A stretch of 64,000 bases of DNA from JACMLD01 sp039916305 (GCA_039916305.1 JBDSLR010000017.1:248001-312000), one strand, 5' to 3'; positions 52,601 through 61,725 are shown, counted from the first letter of the stretch. Notes: a model not told the origin generated them from the sequence alone. Program-made: numbers and translations.

Positions 52601-55600
52601 TACTTCACAGGTGCGCAATATCGCAGAGGTTACAAAAGCAGTGGCAAGTGGTGACTTATCCAAAACAGTGGCTATTGACGTAAAAGGCGAAATCCTTGAT
52701 CTTAAAAATACCATCAATACCATGGTGGAGCAATTGAACTCTTTTGCTTTTGAGGTAACCCGCGTAGCAAGGGAGGTGGGCACGGATGGAAAACTCGGCG
52801 GTCAGGCGGAAGTGCGGGGAGTAGGTGGTACATGGAAAGATTTGACCGATAGCGTAAATATGATGGCATCCAATCTTACCAACCAGGTTCGTGGTATTGC
52901 TAAGGTAGTAACAGCCGTTGCAACCGGTAACCTGAAACAAAAACTGGCGATTGTATCCCGTGGTGAAGTTGCCCAGCTGATAGATACGATTAATGAAATG
53001 ATTGATACACTGGCGCTTTTTGCAGACCAGGTAACTACCGTAGCCCGCGAAGTAGGTGTGGACGGCAGGCTTGGCGGACAGGCTTCTGTACCGGGTGCTT
53101 CGGGCATCTGGAAAAACCTTACGGAAAACGTAAACCAGCTGGCGCAAAACCTGACAACGCAGGTGCGCTCAATTTCTGAAGTGGCCTCTGCTGTAACCAA
53201 GGGGGATTTAACAAGAACCATCCGGGTTGAAGCAAAAGGAGAAGTGGAAGCACTGAAAGATACCATCAACCAGATGATTGCGAACCTGAAAGAAACAACT
53301 TTGCGCAATCACGACCAGGACTGGCTTAAATCCAACCTGGCCAAGTTTACGCAAATGCTGCAGGGTCAGAAAGATTTAAAAACCGTAACCCAGCGTATTC
53401 TGTCTGAACTGGCACAGGTGGTAACAGCCCATTACGGCGCTTTTTACATCCTGAAACAAAATGAAGAAAACCACCAGGTGCGGCTTAACCTGTTTTCGGC
53501 CTATGGCTATACGCCGGATAAACGCATCGCCAGTGAATTTGCCATTGGGCAGGGACTGGTAGGCCAGGTGGCATTGGAAAAAGAACGCATTATCCTGTCA
53601 AATGTTCCGGCAAACTATATAAAAATAAGTTCCAGCCTTGGTAAGGCTACGCCAACCCACCTGATCATCTTACCGGTACTGTTTGAGAACAATGTAAAAG
53701 CGGTAATTGAACTGGCTTCGCTGGACACCTTCAGCCAGACCCATATTGACTTTCTTGAACAGCTGACAGAAAGTATCGGAATCGTGATCAATACGATTGA
53801 AGCCAATTCAAGAACAGAAGAACTCTTGACCCAGTCTCAGTCGCTTGCAGGGGAACTGAAAATACAGCAGGAAGAACTTAGCCGTACCAACGATGAATTG
53901 CAGGACAAGGCACTGCTGCTGGTGAAGCAAAAAAATGAAGTGGAAGAAAAGAACCGTGAGGTGGAAGAAGCACGTAAATCCCTGGAAGAAAAAGCTGAAC
54001 AGCTTACACTTACTTCTAAATACAAGTCAGAGTTTCTGGCCAACATGTCTCACGAGCTGCGTACACCATTGAACAGCTTGCTCATCCTTGCCCAGCAGTT
54101 GTACGAAAACGTGGAAGGGAACCTGACCGATAAACAAATACGGTATGCAAAAACCATTCACTCCTGCGGCGATGACCTGATACAGTTGATTAATGATATC
54201 CTGGATCTTTCCAAAATTGAATCCGGGTTTATTACGGCAAATATTTCGGCTGTACGATTTACCGAAATTGCAGCTTTTGCAGAAACAACCTTTAAGCCAA
54301 TTGCCGAAGCCCGGCATTTGCGCTTTGCGATTGAGGTGGACAAACATTTGCCGGTTTCCATGGAAACCGATATTCAGCGGCTGAACCAGATTTTAAAAAA
54401 CCTGCTTTCCAATTCATTTAAATTTACGGAGAAAGGTGAAGTTCGTCTAAGAATATACGAGGCAAAGAAAAACTGGAAGACCGCTAATGCCAACCTTGAC
54501 AACGCCGAAAGAGTGGTAGCCTTTGCCATCAGCGATACCGGCATTGGTATTCCGCAGGAAAAACAAAACATCATTTTTGAAGCATTCCAGCAGGCCGAGG
54601 GTTCAACGAGCCGTAAATATGGCGGTACGGGGCTTGGGCTGTCCATTAGCCGTGGCCTTGCAGACTTGCTTGGTGGCAGCATTGAGCTGGAAAGCCACCC
54701 ATCAAAAGGCAGCATCTTTACCCTGTTTGTTCCTGTAGTGGATGATTTGATCAGCAAGACCAACGGGCGGGATAGCGGCAACGGTTACCGGCAATATTCC
54801 CTCGGTGCCGGTAATGGAGAAATTGACTCTATCCTGCATTCATTGCGCAGCGGTGACGGCAGTGAAGCAAAAAGTCTCGGCATCGTTAATGAAATGATTA
54901 ACGATACAGGCGATGACCGCTCAAATATTACAGCGGCCGACAATGTGTTGCTCATTGTGGAAGACGATATGCGCTTTGGCCGGATTATTATTGATAAGGC
55001 CCATGAAAATGGCCTGAAGGCGATTATAGCTGTCAGTTATATTGAAGTATTTGATTTCATTAACCGGTATATGCCGGTTGCCATTACACTGGATGTTAAA
55101 CTGCCCGATACCAGTGGCTGGAAAGTACTGGATCTGCTGCGCAATGATCTGAATTACCGCCACATTCCCATTCACCTTATTTCCGGGGAAGAAAACAGTG
55201 TACTTGCCATCAAAAGGGGTGCCCGTAGTTTCCATCTCAAACCACTGGGCAATGAATCACTTAATGCCCTGTTTACCGATATATTATATTTTAGCAATAA
55301 GGAATCAAAAAGAATCCTGGTGGTGGAAGACAATGAAATCGAATCATCCCAGATTGCAAATATGCTGGAAGGCGACGTAATGAAAGTTGATATTGCGGCT
55401 ACTGGTGCGGCTGCAGTTGAACAGCTGAAAAATGATAATTACGACTGTATCATTGTAGATTACCACCTGCCGGATATGGAAGGCAGTGAACTGCTGAGCC
55501 AGGTTGCTTCAAAAAAACAACTGCACACGCCGGTCATTGTGTACTCCGCAAAGGATTTTAATAAAAATGAACTGAACGCGCTTACCAGCAAATCAAGTGC

Positions 55601-56111
55601 AGTGCTGATGAAAGGGGTTAATTCCCTGGAGCATTTACTGGATGAAGCGGTTATCCGCCTGCATGTGAACCACAGTCAGCTGGCCAGGGAAAAAAGGAAA
55701 CTGATTGAAGGTATCCGGCTTAAAGAAGATATATTAACGGGCAAGAACATACTCGTGGTGGATGACGATGTGCGTAACCTTTTTGCGCTCACTACCGTAT
55801 TTGAACGGTACAATATTAATGTTACCACAGCTGAGAGCGGTCGTGAAGCCATACATATCATCAATGATGATACCATTACCACGCACATGGTTCTGATGGA
55901 CATCATGATGCCGGAAATGGATGGTTACGAAACCATGCAGAAGATTAGGCGGGAACATAAAAACAGTACGCTTCCCATTATTGCGGTAACAGCCAAAGCT
56001 ATGAAAGGCGATCGGCAGAAATGTATAGAGGCAGGTGCATCGGATTATATTACCAAACCCTTAAAAATCGACCAGTTGCTTTCCCTGATGCGTATCTGGT
56101 TTTATAAATAA
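49680..56111 (+). CDS. Giant soluble hybrid histidine kinase with eleven tandem HAMP-containing repeats
   Basis: 2143 residues. A unique N-terminus of about 90 residues and one divergent repeat (about 95-197) precede eleven repeats of exactly 92 residues (starting at residue 198, last at 1118, no indels), each containing a HAMP (core NLTxQVRNIAEVTTAVAxGDLSxKI...VKGEILELKNTINTMVDQL) and a GGQA-x-V-x-G-V-x-G-x-WKDLTDSVN linker. Then a GAF domain (about 1230-1385), a coiled coil, HisKA with His1458 (NMSHELRTPL), HATPase (DTGIGIP, GGTGLGLSI) and three receivers with acceptors Asp1805, Asp1927 and Asp2074. No membrane segment. The repeat wording matches the poly-HAMP of fungal group III kinases (Nik-1/Os-1, about five repeats), which sense osmotic stress. 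A REC-kinase gene follows after 11 bases. Confidence 0.95.
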   Translation: MSDIRNKKGTTQKLVSKKATAVAVPKRSKPHQNGASVNINPYSKRDGTDTVDNRYLLQILTEVKNGNFGVRMPIDHTGLEGKICDTLNDIIELNQQMMLEFTRAGNTIGKQGKLTQRIEVPGLKGAWSTGIDSLNGLVSDLVHPTIQIAHVISSVAKGNLSEEMPLEIGGHNLQGEFARIAKEVNDMVKQLNLFSMEVTRVAREVGSEGKLGGQAKVKGVGGVWKDLTDSVNQMGSNLTAQVRNIAEVTTAVAKGDLSKKITVDVKGEILELKNTINTMVDQLNSFSSEVTRVALEVGTEGKLGGQAQVKGVAGTWKDLTDSVNQMASNLTGQVRNIAEVTTAFAKGDLSRQITVDVKGEILELKNTINTMVDQLNSFSGEVTRVAREVGSEGKLGGQAKVKGVGGVWKDLTDSVNQMASNLTGQVRNIAEVTTAVAKGDLSRKITVDVKGEILELKNTINTMVDQLNSFSSEVTRVALEVGTEGKLGGQAQVKGVAGTWKDLTDSVNGMASSLTGQVRNIAEVTTAVAKGDLSRKITVDVKGEILELKNTINTMVDQLNSFGSEVTRVAREVGSEGRLGGQADVPGVGGTWKDLTDSVNIMAGNLTSQVRNIAEVTTAVATGDLSRKIDVDVKGEILELKNTINTMVDQLRGFASEVTRVAREVGSEGKLGGQATVAGVGGVWKDLTDSVNGMASNLTGQVRNIAEVTTAVAKGDLSRKITVDVKGEILELKNTINTMVDQLNAFGSEVTRVAREVGSEGKLGGQADVPGVAGTWKDLTDSVNKMASNLTSQVRNIAEVTTAVANGDLSRKIGVDVKGEILELKNTINTMVDQLRGFASEVTRVAREVGTEGKLGGQANVPGVAGTWKDLTDSVNQMAGNLTAQVRNIAEVAIAVANGDMSKKITVDVRGEILQLKETLNTMVDQLRAFASEVTRVAREVGTDGKLGGQAFVPGVAGTWKDLTDSVNQMTGNLTSQVRNIAEVTKAVASGDLSKTVAIDVKGEILDLKNTINTMVEQLNSFAFEVTRVAREVGTDGKLGGQAEVRGVGGTWKDLTDSVNMMASNLTNQVRGIAKVVTAVATGNLKQKLAIVSRGEVAQLIDTINEMIDTLALFADQVTTVAREVGVDGRLGGQASVPGASGIWKNLTENVNQLAQNLTTQVRSISEVASAVTKGDLTRTIRVEAKGEVEALKDTINQMIANLKETTLRNHDQDWLKSNLAKFTQMLQGQKDLKTVTQRILSELAQVVTAHYGAFYILKQNEENHQVRLNLFSAYGYTPDKRIASEFAIGQGLVGQVALEKERIILSNVPANYIKISSSLGKATPTHLIILPVLFENNVKAVIELASLDTFSQTHIDFLEQLTESIGIVINTIEANSRTEELLTQSQSLAGELKIQQEELSRTNDELQDKALLLVKQKNEVEEKNREVEEARKSLEEKAEQLTLTSKYKSEFLANMSHELRTPLNSLLILAQQLYENVEGNLTDKQIRYAKTIHSCGDDLIQLINDILDLSKIESGFITANISAVRFTEIAAFAETTFKPIAEARHLRFAIEVDKHLPVSMETDIQRLNQILKNLLSNSFKFTEKGEVRLRIYEAKKNWKTANANLDNAERVVAFAISDTGIGIPQEKQNIIFEAFQQAEGSTSRKYGGTGLGLSISRGLADLLGGSIELESHPSKGSIFTLFVPVVDDLISKTNGRDSGNGYRQYSLGAGNGEIDSILHSLRSGDGSEAKSLGIVNEMINDTGDDRSNITAADNVLLIVEDDMRFGRIIIDKAHENGLKAIIAVSYIEVFDFINRYMPVAITLDVKLPDTSGWKVLDLLRNDLNYRHIPIHLISGEENSVLAIKRGARSFHLKPLGNESLNALFTDILYFSNKESKRILVVEDNEIESSQIANMLEGDVMKVDIAATGAAAVEQLKNDNYDCIIVDYHLPDMEGSELLSQVASKKQLHTPVIVYSAKDFNKNELNALTSKSSAVLMKGVNSLEHLLDEAVIRLHVNHSQLAREKRKLIEGIRLKEDILTGKNILVVDDDVRNLFALTTVFERYNINVTTAESGREAIHIINDDTITTHMVLMDIMMPEMDGYETMQKIRREHKNSTLPIIAVTAKAMKGDRQKCIEAGASDYITKPLKIDQLLSLMRIWFYK
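50271..53306 (+). repeat. Eleven in-frame 276-bp tandem repeats inside the kinase gene
   Basis: The repeat period is exactly 276 bases (92 codons), with starts at 50271, 50547, 50823 and so on to 53031. Units 1 and 3 (AREVGSEG, AKVKGVGG) and units 2 and 4 (ALEVGTEG, AQVKGVAG) are alike, showing duplication of a two-unit block; units 5 and 7 are also alike (ADVPGVxG). Between near-identical units long stretches of DNA identity are present. The last units are the most divergent. Confidence 0.93.
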
Positions 56112-56122
56112 TATAGCCAAAC

Positions 56123-57358
56123 ATGAGTCAGAAAATTCTCCTGATTGATGACCGCGAGGACAACTTGTTTTCGCTGGAAACAATACTGGAAGCAGATGGG
56201 TATGAATTTGTAAAGGCAAGGTCGGGGCGCGACGCCCTCAAAATCCTCCTTGTTCAATTTGATTTTGCCCTGATATTGATGGACGTGCAGATGCCCAACC
56301 TCAATGGTTTTGAAACCGCCGCGCTTATTTTTGAACGGGAGAAGCTAAAGCATATTCCTATTATTTTCATTACTGCAAATACTTACGGAGAGGAAAATAT
56401 CTTCAAAGGGTACCGGACCGGGGGCGTAGACTATATCTACAAACCAATTAAGCCTGAACTGCTGCGTGCGCGGGTATCCGTCTTCATTGATCTTTATAAA
56501 AAAAACCAGCAGTTGCTTTTGCAGGAGAAGAAATTGCTGAGCATTAATAATGTCCTGCAAAATGAGATTAGCGAACGCAAAAACTCCGAAGCACAGGTTA
56601 TAGAACTGAACAAAGAACTGGTGCGGAACATTGATGAACTGGAAAGAGCAAACAAAGACCTGGACAGGTTTGCTTTCATGGCTTCCCATGATTTGCAGGA
56701 ACCGTTGCGCAAAATCCGTGCTTTCAGTGAAATGATCGCTGAAAAACACGAACATGATTTTGACGAAGAAGACAATGCGAACCTGGGCAGGATACAGCAA
56801 TCCGCCGCCCGCCTGCAGGAACTGATAAAAGATATATTGTCCTTTTCAAAAATCGCTGCCGGTCCGCTGATTATTGCAGACGTACCGCTTGATGATCTGC
56901 TGGCAGAGGTGCTGGCAGAAATGGACCAGATACTGATTAAAAAAAATGCGCGGGTCATTGTAGGGCCACTTCCTGAACTGCCTGTAAATGCAGGCTTGCT
57001 GAAGACTGTATTCTTCAACCTCCTCAGTAATGCCGTTAAATATGGAAAAGATGACACGGCGCCGGTCATAGAAATATATGCCGATGAAAGGCAACCCACG
57101 TCAGCAGGATTGCAAAACAATTATTGCCGGGTGTATGTAAAGGACAACGGAATTGGCTTTGACCCCGAATACGCAGAAAAAATTTTTGAGATGTTCAGGC
57201 GCCTGCATACCCGCAAAGAATACCCGGGCACCGGTATTGGCCTGGCCCTGTGCAAAAAAATACTTGATAAACACGGGGGTTATATTACTGCAATCAGCAA
57301 AGAAAAAAAGGGTAGCACATTTATCATCTCACTCCCTTATCAACAGCCAGAAAATTGA
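56123..57358 (+). CDS. Receiver-coiled-coil-histidine kinase
   Basis: 411 residues. Receiver (1-120) with acceptor Asp54 in LILMDVQMPN and Lys in YIYKP. A long coiled coil (about 122-180) follows. HisKA has His189 in FMASHDLQEPLRKIR, the phytochrome-like HDLQEP variant of the H-box. HATPase has NLLSNAVKYG, DNGIGFD, MFRRLH and GTGIGLAL. No membrane segment. Begins 11 bases after the poly-HAMP kinase and is probably co-transcribed; its receiver may take phosphate from it (inference). Confidence 0.94.
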   Translation: MSQKILLIDDREDNLFSLETILEADGYEFVKARSGRDALKILLVQFDFALILMDVQMPNLNGFETAALIFEREKLKHIPIIFITANTYGEENIFKGYRTGGVDYIYKPIKPELLRARVSVFIDLYKKNQQLLLQEKKLLSINNVLQNEISERKNSEAQVIELNKELVRNIDELERANKDLDRFAFMASHDLQEPLRKIRAFSEMIAEKHEHDFDEEDNANLGRIQQSAARLQELIKDILSFSKIAAGPLIIADVPLDDLLAEVLAEMDQILIKKNARVIVGPLPELPVNAGLLKTVFFNLLSNAVKYGKDDTAPVIEIYADERQPTSAGLQNNYCRVYVKDNGIGFDPEYAEKIFEMFRRLHTRKEYPGTGIGLALCKKILDKHGGYITAISKEKKGSTFIISLPYQQPEN

Positions 57359-57369
57359 TGCGACTGCTT

Positions 57370-57756
57370 TTATAAGCCACAGCATTTGCGCAATAATGCT
57401 GCCAGCTCATGTTTGCCGGTTGGCTTTACCAGGCAATCAGCGGCACCGGCGGCTTTTAGACCGGCTTCTTCCTCAGCTTCCATGGTAGTTGAATAAATAA
57501 TAACAACGCAGGAATTGTACCCGGGATGTTGCCTGATTGCTGCCAGGCATTCGCGCCCGTTCATCAGCGGCATATTGAGATCAAGGAAAATAAAATCGGG
57601 CAGTGAGAGAAAATCGCTTGACAGCAGGGTCATTACCTCCCGGCCATTGCCAACCATACTGCAAACAATACTAGGGTCTACCAGCAGTATAGCCTGGGAA
57701 AATAGAAAGCGATCGTCTTCATCATCGTCAGCCAGAACCAGGAAGGGTAAGCTCAT
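57370..57756 (-). CDS. Single-domain response regulator (Rcp1-like)
   Basis: 128 residues: receiver with DDDEDD acidic cluster, acceptor Asp59 in FIFLDLNMPLMNG and VKPTGKHEL. This is the receiver-only type that pairs with kinases having the HDLQEP box (phytochrome-like), as the neighbouring gene does. It is convergent with that kinase, 11 bases apart. A TATCTTTG -7-like element lies at 57786-57779 on the minus strand. Confidence 0.92.
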   Translation of the reverse strand: MSLPFLVLADDDEDDRFLFSQAILLVDPSIVCSMVGNGREVMTLLSSDFLSLPDFIFLDLNMPLMNGRECLAAIRQHPGYNSCVVIIYSTTMEAEEEAGLKAAGAADCLVKPTGKHELAALLRKCCGL

Positions 57757-58131
57757 TCAATTAGTTGGTTAATCACCGCAAAGATAATGTACTGCAGCAG
57801 ATTTAGGAATAAGTATTAAACAAAGTTGAATCTGGTAAGCCTTATTAAGTAATCAGCTGCTTGAATGCAGGAGTTTTCAAGGGAATAAAAACAATTTTTC
57901 AAATAAAAGAGAAGCGGCGATAGCAGGAATTGAAGGAAAATCTAAAGATGATTTGTAAGAAATTAAGGGCGTAATTACTTAACTTTTACACATTCTTCCT
58001 GCCTGGCGCCTGACAAACGATTAGGTGGGGTAAAGTGCGGATAACTCAGCGGGGAAGCTAATTGTATTCAGCATGCAGGCACAGGGTATATCAGGTCCAG
58101 TTTTTTACACGAAGGTCTAACAAACTATACG
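57757..58131. other. Intergenic region before the LytTR regulator stop
   Basis: 375 bases between the start of the Rcp1-like gene (which is transcribed to the left) and the stop of the LytTR gene. It contains the -7-like TATCTTTG (57786-57779, minus). No gene, terminator or strong repeat seen otherwise. Confidence 0.5.
57779..57786 (-). promoter_or_regulatory. Putative -7 element of the Rcp1-like gene
   Basis: TATCTTTG on the minus strand, an exact TAnnTTTG match, 23-30 bases before the start at 57756. No clear -33 TTTG upstream. Confidence 0.45.
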
Positions 58132-58833
58132 CTAAATAATATTGAGCCTCTTCAGCACTTCCTGTTTATGGGCTTTGCTGATGGGTATTTCTTTGCCGCT
58201 GATAAATAGTCCGTTTTCGCGGATATTGCTGATCTTATCTATGTTAATTATGTAAGAACGGTGCACTTTAATAAAGTTGAGTTTGCTTACTTTTTCTTCC
58301 AGGTTTTTAATGGTATTGTGGGTGATGTATTTTTTCTCACCGGTAACAAATTTTACATAATCGCCCATGCTCTCTATATACAGGATATCTTCATTATTAA
58401 GGCGTATCAATTTACCATCTGATTTAATAAAAATATGATCGAGACCAGTCTCAGTAATGGTATTTTCTGCTACTTCAGGAACTGCAGGCGGTATTTTTTT
58501 AAGCGCGTCCATAAAGCGCTGGTAAGTAAATGGCTTTTTTAAAAAGTCGGTTACATTGTATTCAAAAGCATCAAATGCATACTCTGGTTTGGAAGTGGTA
58601 AGAATAACTTTAGGCGAATAGGCAATCTGGTCAAGCAGATCAAATCCTGTAGCGCCCGGCATTTCCACATCCAGAAAAATTAGATCAACCACATTACTGT
58701 TAAGAAAAGCCAATGCTTCGGGTACACCGGCAAAATGCCCTTTAACGGTAAGCTGGCCGCTTTTTTCGCAACAACGGTTGAGGTAATCAGCAGCAACCTG
58801 CAGATCTTCTACAATAATACAATTCAGGCTCAT
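58132..58833 (-). CDS. LytTR family response regulator
   Basis: 233 residues. Receiver (1-115) with acceptor Asp55 in LIFLDVEMPGATG and the FLKKPF lysine; LytTR domain (about 130-233) with FIKSDGKLIRLNNEDILYIESMGDYVKF and FIKVHRSYIINIDKI. It binds DNA through the LytTR beta fold and is the only DNA-binding output in the 48-61.5 kb signalling cluster. Its ATG overlaps the stop of the Hpt gene (ATGA), showing translational coupling to a phosphotransfer protein. Confidence 0.94.
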   Translation of the reverse strand: MSLNCIIVEDLQVAADYLNRCCEKSGQLTVKGHFAGVPEALAFLNSNVVDLIFLDVEMPGATGFDLLDQIAYSPKVILTTSKPEYAFDAFEYNVTDFLKKPFTYQRFMDALKKIPPAVPEVAENTITETGLDHIFIKSDGKLIRLNNEDILYIESMGDYVKFVTGEKKYITHNTIKNLEEKVSKLNFIKVHRSYIINIDKISNIRENGLFISGKEIPISKAHKQEVLKRLNII

Positions 58834-59234
58834 AGTGGATTGGCATTAAAAGCTTTCAACCGGGTATATTCATTTTCAATGATATCCCTTGCTTCCAGCA
58901 GTGAATTTTTAATTTGTATATATGCTTCGGTTAAATCGGTTACTGAAGCAGCGCCTTCGCATGCATCCTCAAACTTTTTACACATGGCCTGGGTTTGCAG
59001 TAAGCCGGTGTAGCCAAAAGTTGGCTTAATCTTGTGGATGGCCTTTCTGAGGTCGTCTTTATTTTCGTTTTCGTAGGCTGATTGCGCGGAGTTAAAATCT
59101 GCATCGAAGTGCTGAAGTACGGTGGCAAAGATTTCTTCTATGTAGGCAAAATCATCTGTATAGAGGCTATACAGGGCTTCTGTGTCCATTTTTTCGTTAA
59201 AAATGAACTGTTTAGGTAAAGTTTCGCTTCCCAT
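58830..59234 (-). CDS. Histidine phosphotransfer (Hpt) protein
   Basis: 134 residues, all-helical. The Hpt box AIHKIKPTFGYTGL contains the phospho-accepting His67 followed by K-I-K-P. Hpt proteins carry phosphate from a hybrid kinase receiver to a response regulator. Its stop overlaps the LytTR start by four bases, and the hybrid kinase at 59315 is divergent with a start 80 bases away. Together they have all parts of a His-Asp-His-Asp relay. Confidence 0.93.
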   Translation of the reverse strand: MGSETLPKQFIFNEKMDTEALYSLYTDDFAYIEEIFATVLQHFDADFNSAQSAYENENKDDLRKAIHKIKPTFGYTGLLQTQAMCKKFEDACEGAASVTDLTEAYIQIKNSLLEARDIIENEYTRLKAFNANPL

Positions 59235-59314
59235 AGGAAAATAGATGTTCAGGTTTTTCGTTATATACCAGTGGCATTACCGTGAAAATTGGAAAATACC
59301 CATCTAATAACTCT

Positions 59315-61453
59315 ATGAAGCAAAAATTATTACATATTGCCTGGTCAATTTATCAGGATATTATTTATACAGGGGTAAGTGAGGGTATTTCCAGGGATAC
59401 AGAAAAGAAAATAATCCGCTTCAACCAGTTTATTATTCTTGCCCTGCTGGTAAACTGTTTTTCGGTGGGTATCTATATATACCACAAGTTATACATCAGC
59501 GGACTTATAAACGTAACCTCGGCCTACCTGTTCCTGGTGGCCTATTATTTAAATTACAGGCGCAAGCTGGAAGCCAGCCGTATTATTTCTGTTATTAATA
59601 TAAACCTTTATTTAATTGTTATCAGCCACGTAGAAGGTCTTCGTTCGGGCGGGTATCTATTGTATTTTCCTTATTTTATTGCCCTTACCTCCGTAGTTAG
59701 TATACGGAGAAATTTACGCGAGCTTTTGCTGGTATGCGGTATTACCCTGGTGTCACTATTAGTATGTATACTGGGTAACCCCCAGGTAAATGATATTCAG
59801 ATTATAAAGGAGACCATGTATGCGCCCCTTTATAACAGTAACCTCTTTGTCTCCCTCTCTGCAACCATCTTCTTTTCTTATGTGATATTGCGTTTAAACA
59901 AGGAAAATGAAGTAACTATTTTACAGGAAAAAAAATTCGGTGATACTATTTTCAATACCTCCCTCGACGGCGTATTTATCATATTTAATGAATCAGACAT
60001 TATTGCCAACTGCAACCACCGCGCACTTGAGTTATTTGAAGCAGATGATATAAGTGAAGTAGAGGGCACTTCCGTAGCAAACTGGTTCAGCCAGGAACAG
60101 GTAAAACATTTCAACTCCATTGCGCAATCTGTTTCAGAGAATGCCAAAAACTGGCAGGGCGAGCTCACCTTCAATACCAAAAAGGGAAAAAAATTTTATG
60201 GTTATGTAAGTGTTGTACCTTTTACGTACAAGGGTGTACGGTATACCAAAGTAAGTATTCTGGATATCTCTGATGTAAAAATGACGGAGTTTGCATTGAT
60301 GAAAGCCAAGCAGAAAGCAGAGGATGCTGCCCAGATTAAATCAAGGTTCCTGAGTAATATGAGCCATGAATTGAGGACACCCCTCAATGGCATTATAGGT
60401 GCGTCTAATTTATTGCTGCATGATGAGTACCTGGACAGCCAGCTGGAGCAACTGCAGATCCTGAAATACTCGTCTGAGCATATGATGCTGCTGATCAATG
60501 ACGTGCTCGACTATCATAAAATTGAAGCGGGGAAGCTGGAGTTGGAAGAAGCTCCCGTAAATATTAAAGAGTTAACAACAAGAATAGCCGCCCAGTTTGC
60601 TCCGCAGGTGGCAGCAAAAGGTCTGCATTTTTATACGGAGATTGACGAAAGCCTGGATGCAGAAGTTATTACCGACCAGACAAGGGTAAACCAGGTGTTG
60701 AGTAACCTGCTTTCAAACGCCATTAAGTTTACCAGGGAGGGAAGTGTTTGCCTGATTGTTAAGAGGCTGTTTGCTTCCAGCAGTAAGGTTACAGTGCAGT
60801 TTATGGTTGTGGATACCGGCATCGGCATCCCCAAAGAAAAACAGAAAGAAATTTTTGCCAGTTTTACGCAGGCCGACGTGGATACCACCCGTAAATATGG
60901 CGGAACGGGCCTCGGCCTTTCTATCAGCAAAGAACTCGTAAACATGTTTAACAGCGAGTTGGTGCTGGAAAGCAGTATGGGAAAAGGCAGTGTATTTCAG
61001 TTTACGGTGGAATGGAAAATAAACATTCACCGCAAAATGTACATCAATGAAGAAAAAGCCAAAGATCTGCGACCGCTTGATGGCATAAGGATTTTGCTGG
61101 CCGAAGATAACCCCGTAAACATGGCCATTGCAAAACGTTTTTTGAAGAAATGGGGTGTTGAACTAACAGAAGCGGTCAATGGAAAGCACGCCGTTGAAGC
61201 ATTTAAAAATGGCGAATTTGATTTGATCCTGCTCGACCTGGAAATGCCTGAAATGGATGGTGCTACTGCTTTGCTTGAAATAAGAAAAATAAACCCTGAA
61301 GTACCTATACTTGCCTTTACTGCTGCCGCCTACGATAATATGCTGGCCGATTTGCTGCAAAAAGGATTCATTGATTTTATACCTAAACCTTTTCGCCCGG
61401 AAGACCTGCACGGCAAGATTTCTTTTCATTTACAGAATGAGAAGAGGGCGTAG
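59315..61453 (+). CDS. Membrane hybrid histidine kinase with PAS and receiver
   Basis: 712 residues from ATG 59315 (an in-frame GTG at 59282 would add 11). About five or six membrane spans (about 35-195) form an N-terminal sensor; PAS follows (about 205-320, GDTIFNTSLDGVFIIFNES). HisKA has His351 (NMSHELRTPLNG); HATPase has NLLSNAIKF, DTGIGIP and GGTGLGLSI; a C-terminal receiver (from about 590) has LLDLEMPEMDG and IPKPF. It probably phosphorylates its receiver, then the divergently encoded Hpt and LytTR proteins. Confidence 0.95.
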   Translation: MKQKLLHIAWSIYQDIIYTGVSEGISRDTEKKIIRFNQFIILALLVNCFSVGIYIYHKLYISGLINVTSAYLFLVAYYLNYRRKLEASRIISVININLYLIVISHVEGLRSGGYLLYFPYFIALTSVVSIRRNLRELLLVCGITLVSLLVCILGNPQVNDIQIIKETMYAPLYNSNLFVSLSATIFFSYVILRLNKENEVTILQEKKFGDTIFNTSLDGVFIIFNESDIIANCNHRALELFEADDISEVEGTSVANWFSQEQVKHFNSIAQSVSENAKNWQGELTFNTKKGKKFYGYVSVVPFTYKGVRYTKVSILDISDVKMTEFALMKAKQKAEDAAQIKSRFLSNMSHELRTPLNGIIGASNLLLHDEYLDSQLEQLQILKYSSEHMMLLINDVLDYHKIEAGKLELEEAPVNIKELTTRIAAQFAPQVAAKGLHFYTEIDESLDAEVITDQTRVNQVLSNLLSNAIKFTREGSVCLIVKRLFASSSKVTVQFMVVDTGIGIPKEKQKEIFASFTQADVDTTRKYGGTGLGLSISKELVNMFNSELVLESSMGKGSVFQFTVEWKINIHRKMYINEEKAKDLRPLDGIRILLAEDNPVNMAIAKRFLKKWGVELTEAVNGKHAVEAFKNGEFDLILLDLEMPEMDGATALLEIRKINPEVPILAFTAAAYDNMLADLLQKGFIDFIPKPFRPEDLHGKISFHLQNEKRA

Positions 61454-61694
61454 GCAAAGAACGGCAGTGTGTTAATACTGACAGGTTGCATAAAGCGGAA
61501 GTTACTTTAATCATCCCATCAAAAATCATTCGCGGTAATCAGCGCCAGTCCGCCAGCTTTCACCAGGAATTTTACCTGCGTAACAGGAATGTCACATATC
61601 TATTTGTGAGCGCCGGATATTTATTTTGCCTCATTTATCCCAAATTGTTCGCCTTTCACCAACAGCAGGTTAATATCGGTTAAGAAATTATCAA

Positions 61695-61718
61695 GTGGGC
61701 AATGCTTTTATTGCCCAC
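61695..61718 (+). terminator. Hairpin between hybrid kinase and GH127 gene
   Basis: GTGGGCAAT (61695-61703), six-base loop, ATTGCCCAC (61710-61718), followed by GGTATTTTA. Terminator for the kinase or an operator for the glycosidase; the T-tract is weak. Confidence 0.5.
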
Positions 61719-61725
61719 GGTATTT

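Noticed and set aside
50271..53306. Regular repeats suggestive of a CRISPR array
   Set aside because: The period is 276 bases, the units are coding and in frame, and there are no short spacers.
61486..61683. 65-codon plus-strand frame before the GH127 gene
   Set aside because: Starts with TTG, has no motif and lies in an otherwise non-coding gap.
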